A program made the translations under genes and the position numbers. The notes beneath the pieces are model-generated. The model did not search any database and was not told the DNA's origin. It was given only the letters and a program-made list of their open reading frames with translations. DNA of 15,617 bases from JAHHLP01 sp041609895 (GTDB taxonomy: Bacteria; Bacteroidota; Rhodothermia; Rhodothermales; JABDKH01): the NCBI GenBank assembly GCA_041609895.1, contig JBFIPX010000062.1, positions 1 through 15,617 of the forward strand, given 5' to 3'. Positions 14,412 through 15,617 of the stretch are shown here, in pieces (the stretch's first letter is position 1; every line of letters begins with the position of its first letter).

Positions 14412-15617
14412 CTATCTCTTCGCCAACACTACCGCCGATCTGGCGGGCAGCACCAGCCGACCATCATCCTCGCGGTGATCGAGGGGCTCGGAGGCCACGA
14501 CAACTTGCAGTGCGGCCGCCGGCAGTTCGATCTCATGTAATTGATCGGAACGGTTGAAATAGACGAGGACCAGATCGTCTCCCAGTGCCCGCTCGTAACC
14601 GAGTAGCCCCCTTTCGTCATCAGCGAGCACATATCGGATCGACCCTTCTACGAAGAGCTTCGCGCGGGTTGATCGCATCTCACCGATTCTCTTGTAGAAT
14701 GAATGCAAGGTAGAATCCGGATGTACCGGATCGGCTGACCTCTTCCCCCCATGATGCAGCTCATCTTCCGGGTCGTACTCGAGATCTGCCCAGACCATCG
14801 GCTTTCGATTGTCCGGATCGTCGGCACCCCACATGCCTACTTCGTCACCATACCAGATATGAGGTGCACCATAGTAAGTGAACTGCTGGACGAGAAGCAT
14901 GCGCTGAATACTGCGGGTTCGATCGTCAGGTCGCTCGACCTTGTAGTCGGGGTTGTCGCGCGCTCCCACGCCGTACTTGTACCGGCCAGGATTGTAGAGG
15001 GACGTCGACAGACGCGGCGAGTCGTGCGTCGCAGCAACGTTCATCATGGCCCGCAGATGAGCGGGCCGTATCCCCGACTCCACAGAATCAAGATGTGCGA
15101 CGTACTCACTCGCCGACAAGGGCGGCTGCGCAGCAGCAAGGAAGCTTCGCGTTGGCATGTACCATCGATAGTTCATCACGGCGTCGAATATGTCTCCCAG
15201 GTAGGGCTTGGGGTCCATCATGCGGTCCGGCCACTGTTCCCACCATATCTCACCCACCAGATACGCGTCTGGGTTTATCGACTTGACGAACCGCCTATAG
15301 TCACGCCAGAAGCCAAGCGGGATCTTTTCGGCGACATCGAGTCGAAAGCCGTCGACGCCGTCTGAAGGATCACCATCGCCGTCAGGGTCCATCCACCGGC
15401 GCGTGACGGCCAGAATGTGATCCTTGGCGCCATCATTCAAATTACCATCGACCGGACCGCCGTCATAGTCATCCGGAACGCCGGTCTTGCTGAGTTCGGG
15501 CAGGGTCCGTACGCCCGCCCAGCCGCGATAGGAAAACTCGTTCTCAGAAGTGGTGGGATCGTCAAAGCGTTCCACGCGATACCAGCCGGTGTAGTCTGAG
15601 CCAGCCTGGTGTTCGAG
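14412..15617 (-). CDS. GH13 alpha-amylase-family glycoside hydrolase, C-terminal part (cut by window edge)
   Basis: The frame is open from the right window edge to TAG at 14412, leaving 401 residues; the true start is outside, and the GTG at 15575 is internal (the residues before it, such as YTGWYR, keep in frame). All three GH13 catalytic positions are visible: nucleophile Asp in DGFRLDVAEK (codon 15336-15338), acid/base Glu in YLVGEIWWE (15249-15251) and stabiliser Asp in AATHDSPR (15021-15023). DPDGDGDPSDG before the nucleophile and WYGDEVGMWGADDPDNRKPMVW resemble neopullulanase, cyclomaltodextrinase or alpha-glucosidase-like GH13 members. A C-terminal beta domain ends in LPARSAVVLAKR without any T9SS tail, so the enzyme is probably periplasmic or cytoplasmic; the missing N-terminus would decide. 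Its likely role is to cut maltodextrins brought in by the receptor. It is transcribed toward lacI and may share the regulon. Confidence 0.93.
   Translation of the reverse strand, partial: LEHQAGSDYTGWYRVERFDDPTTSENEFSYRGWAGVRTLPELSKTGVPDDYDGGPVDGNLNDGAKDHILAVTRRWMDPDGDGDPSDGVDGFRLDVAEKIPLGFWRDYRRFVKSINPDAYLVGEIWWEQWPDRMMDPKPYLGDIFDAVMNYRWYMPTRSFLAAAQPPLSASEYVAHLDSVESGIRPAHLRAMMNVAATHDSPRLSTSLYNPGRYKYGVGARDNPDYKVERPDDRTRSIQRMLLVQQFTYYGAPHIWYGDEVGMWGADDPDNRKPMVWADLEYDPEDELHHGGKRSADPVHPDSTLHSFYKRIGEMRSTRAKLFVEGSIRYVLADDERGLLGYERALGDDLVLVYFNRSDQLHEIELPAAALQVVVASEPLDHREDDGRLVLPARSAVVLAKR

Noticed and set aside
14751..15365. Plus-strand 204-codon open frame opposite the right-hand GH13 gene
   Set aside because: The minus strand holds all GH13 catalytic motifs here; the plus frame has no recognisable domain and is a shadow.

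Overview
This 15.6 kb window reads as one alpha-glucan (starch or maltodextrin) utilisation locus from a moderately GC-rich member of the Bacteroidota/Rhodothermota group, most likely a Rhodothermales-like bacterium. The clues are two type IX secretion (T9SS)-style C-terminal sorting domains (one with an NFPNPFNP motif), a PorV/PorQ-like outer-membrane protein, a TonB-dependent receptor with an N-terminal carboxypeptidase-regulatory-like domain, and several starts without a clear Shine-Dalgarno. The lineage is inferred from protein style only; there is no rRNA or marker gene here. Every credible gene is on the minus strand, so the window is read from right to left.

Layout in transcription order. 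(1) 15617-14412: C-terminal 401 residues of a GH13 alpha-amylase-family enzyme, cut by the window edge. (2) 14411-14207: a 205-base regulatory gap, the longest non-coding stretch, with two similar LacI-type operator palindromes and a possible promoter. (3) 14206-13148: a LacI-family repressor. (4) 13146-11473: a membrane-anchored or secreted SurA-like protein with two parvulin domains. (5) 11466-8656: a TonB-dependent receptor. (6) 8642-4770: a 1290-residue exported protein with calcium-loop-like DNDGDG repeats, an FN3-like segment and a C-terminal sorting-like domain. (7) 4760-3693: a PorV/PorQ-like barrel. (8) 3591-1519: a non-enzymatic multi-domain protein with carbohydrate-binding-like folds and a T9SS tail, followed by a strong hairpin terminator. 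(9) 1398-1: N-terminal 466 residues of a second, secreted GH13 enzyme with CBM-like modules, cut by the other edge.

Genes 3 to 7 are packed with gaps of 1, 6, 13 and 9 bases and are probably one transcript under the LacI regulator. The working picture is that secreted GH13 enzymes cut glucan, surface proteins carrying T9SS tails bind it, the TonB receptor imports oligosaccharides, and the LacI protein senses an imported sugar. The PorV-like and SurA-like proteins would help export or assemble the surface parts. No SusD-like lipoprotein is present in the visible part, so this differs from the textbook SusC/SusD arrangement. The most interesting points are the parvulin protein with missing active-site histidines inside a sugar-uptake operon, the modular DNDGDG protein beside the receptor, the dedicated PorV-like gene, and the two helically phased operators.
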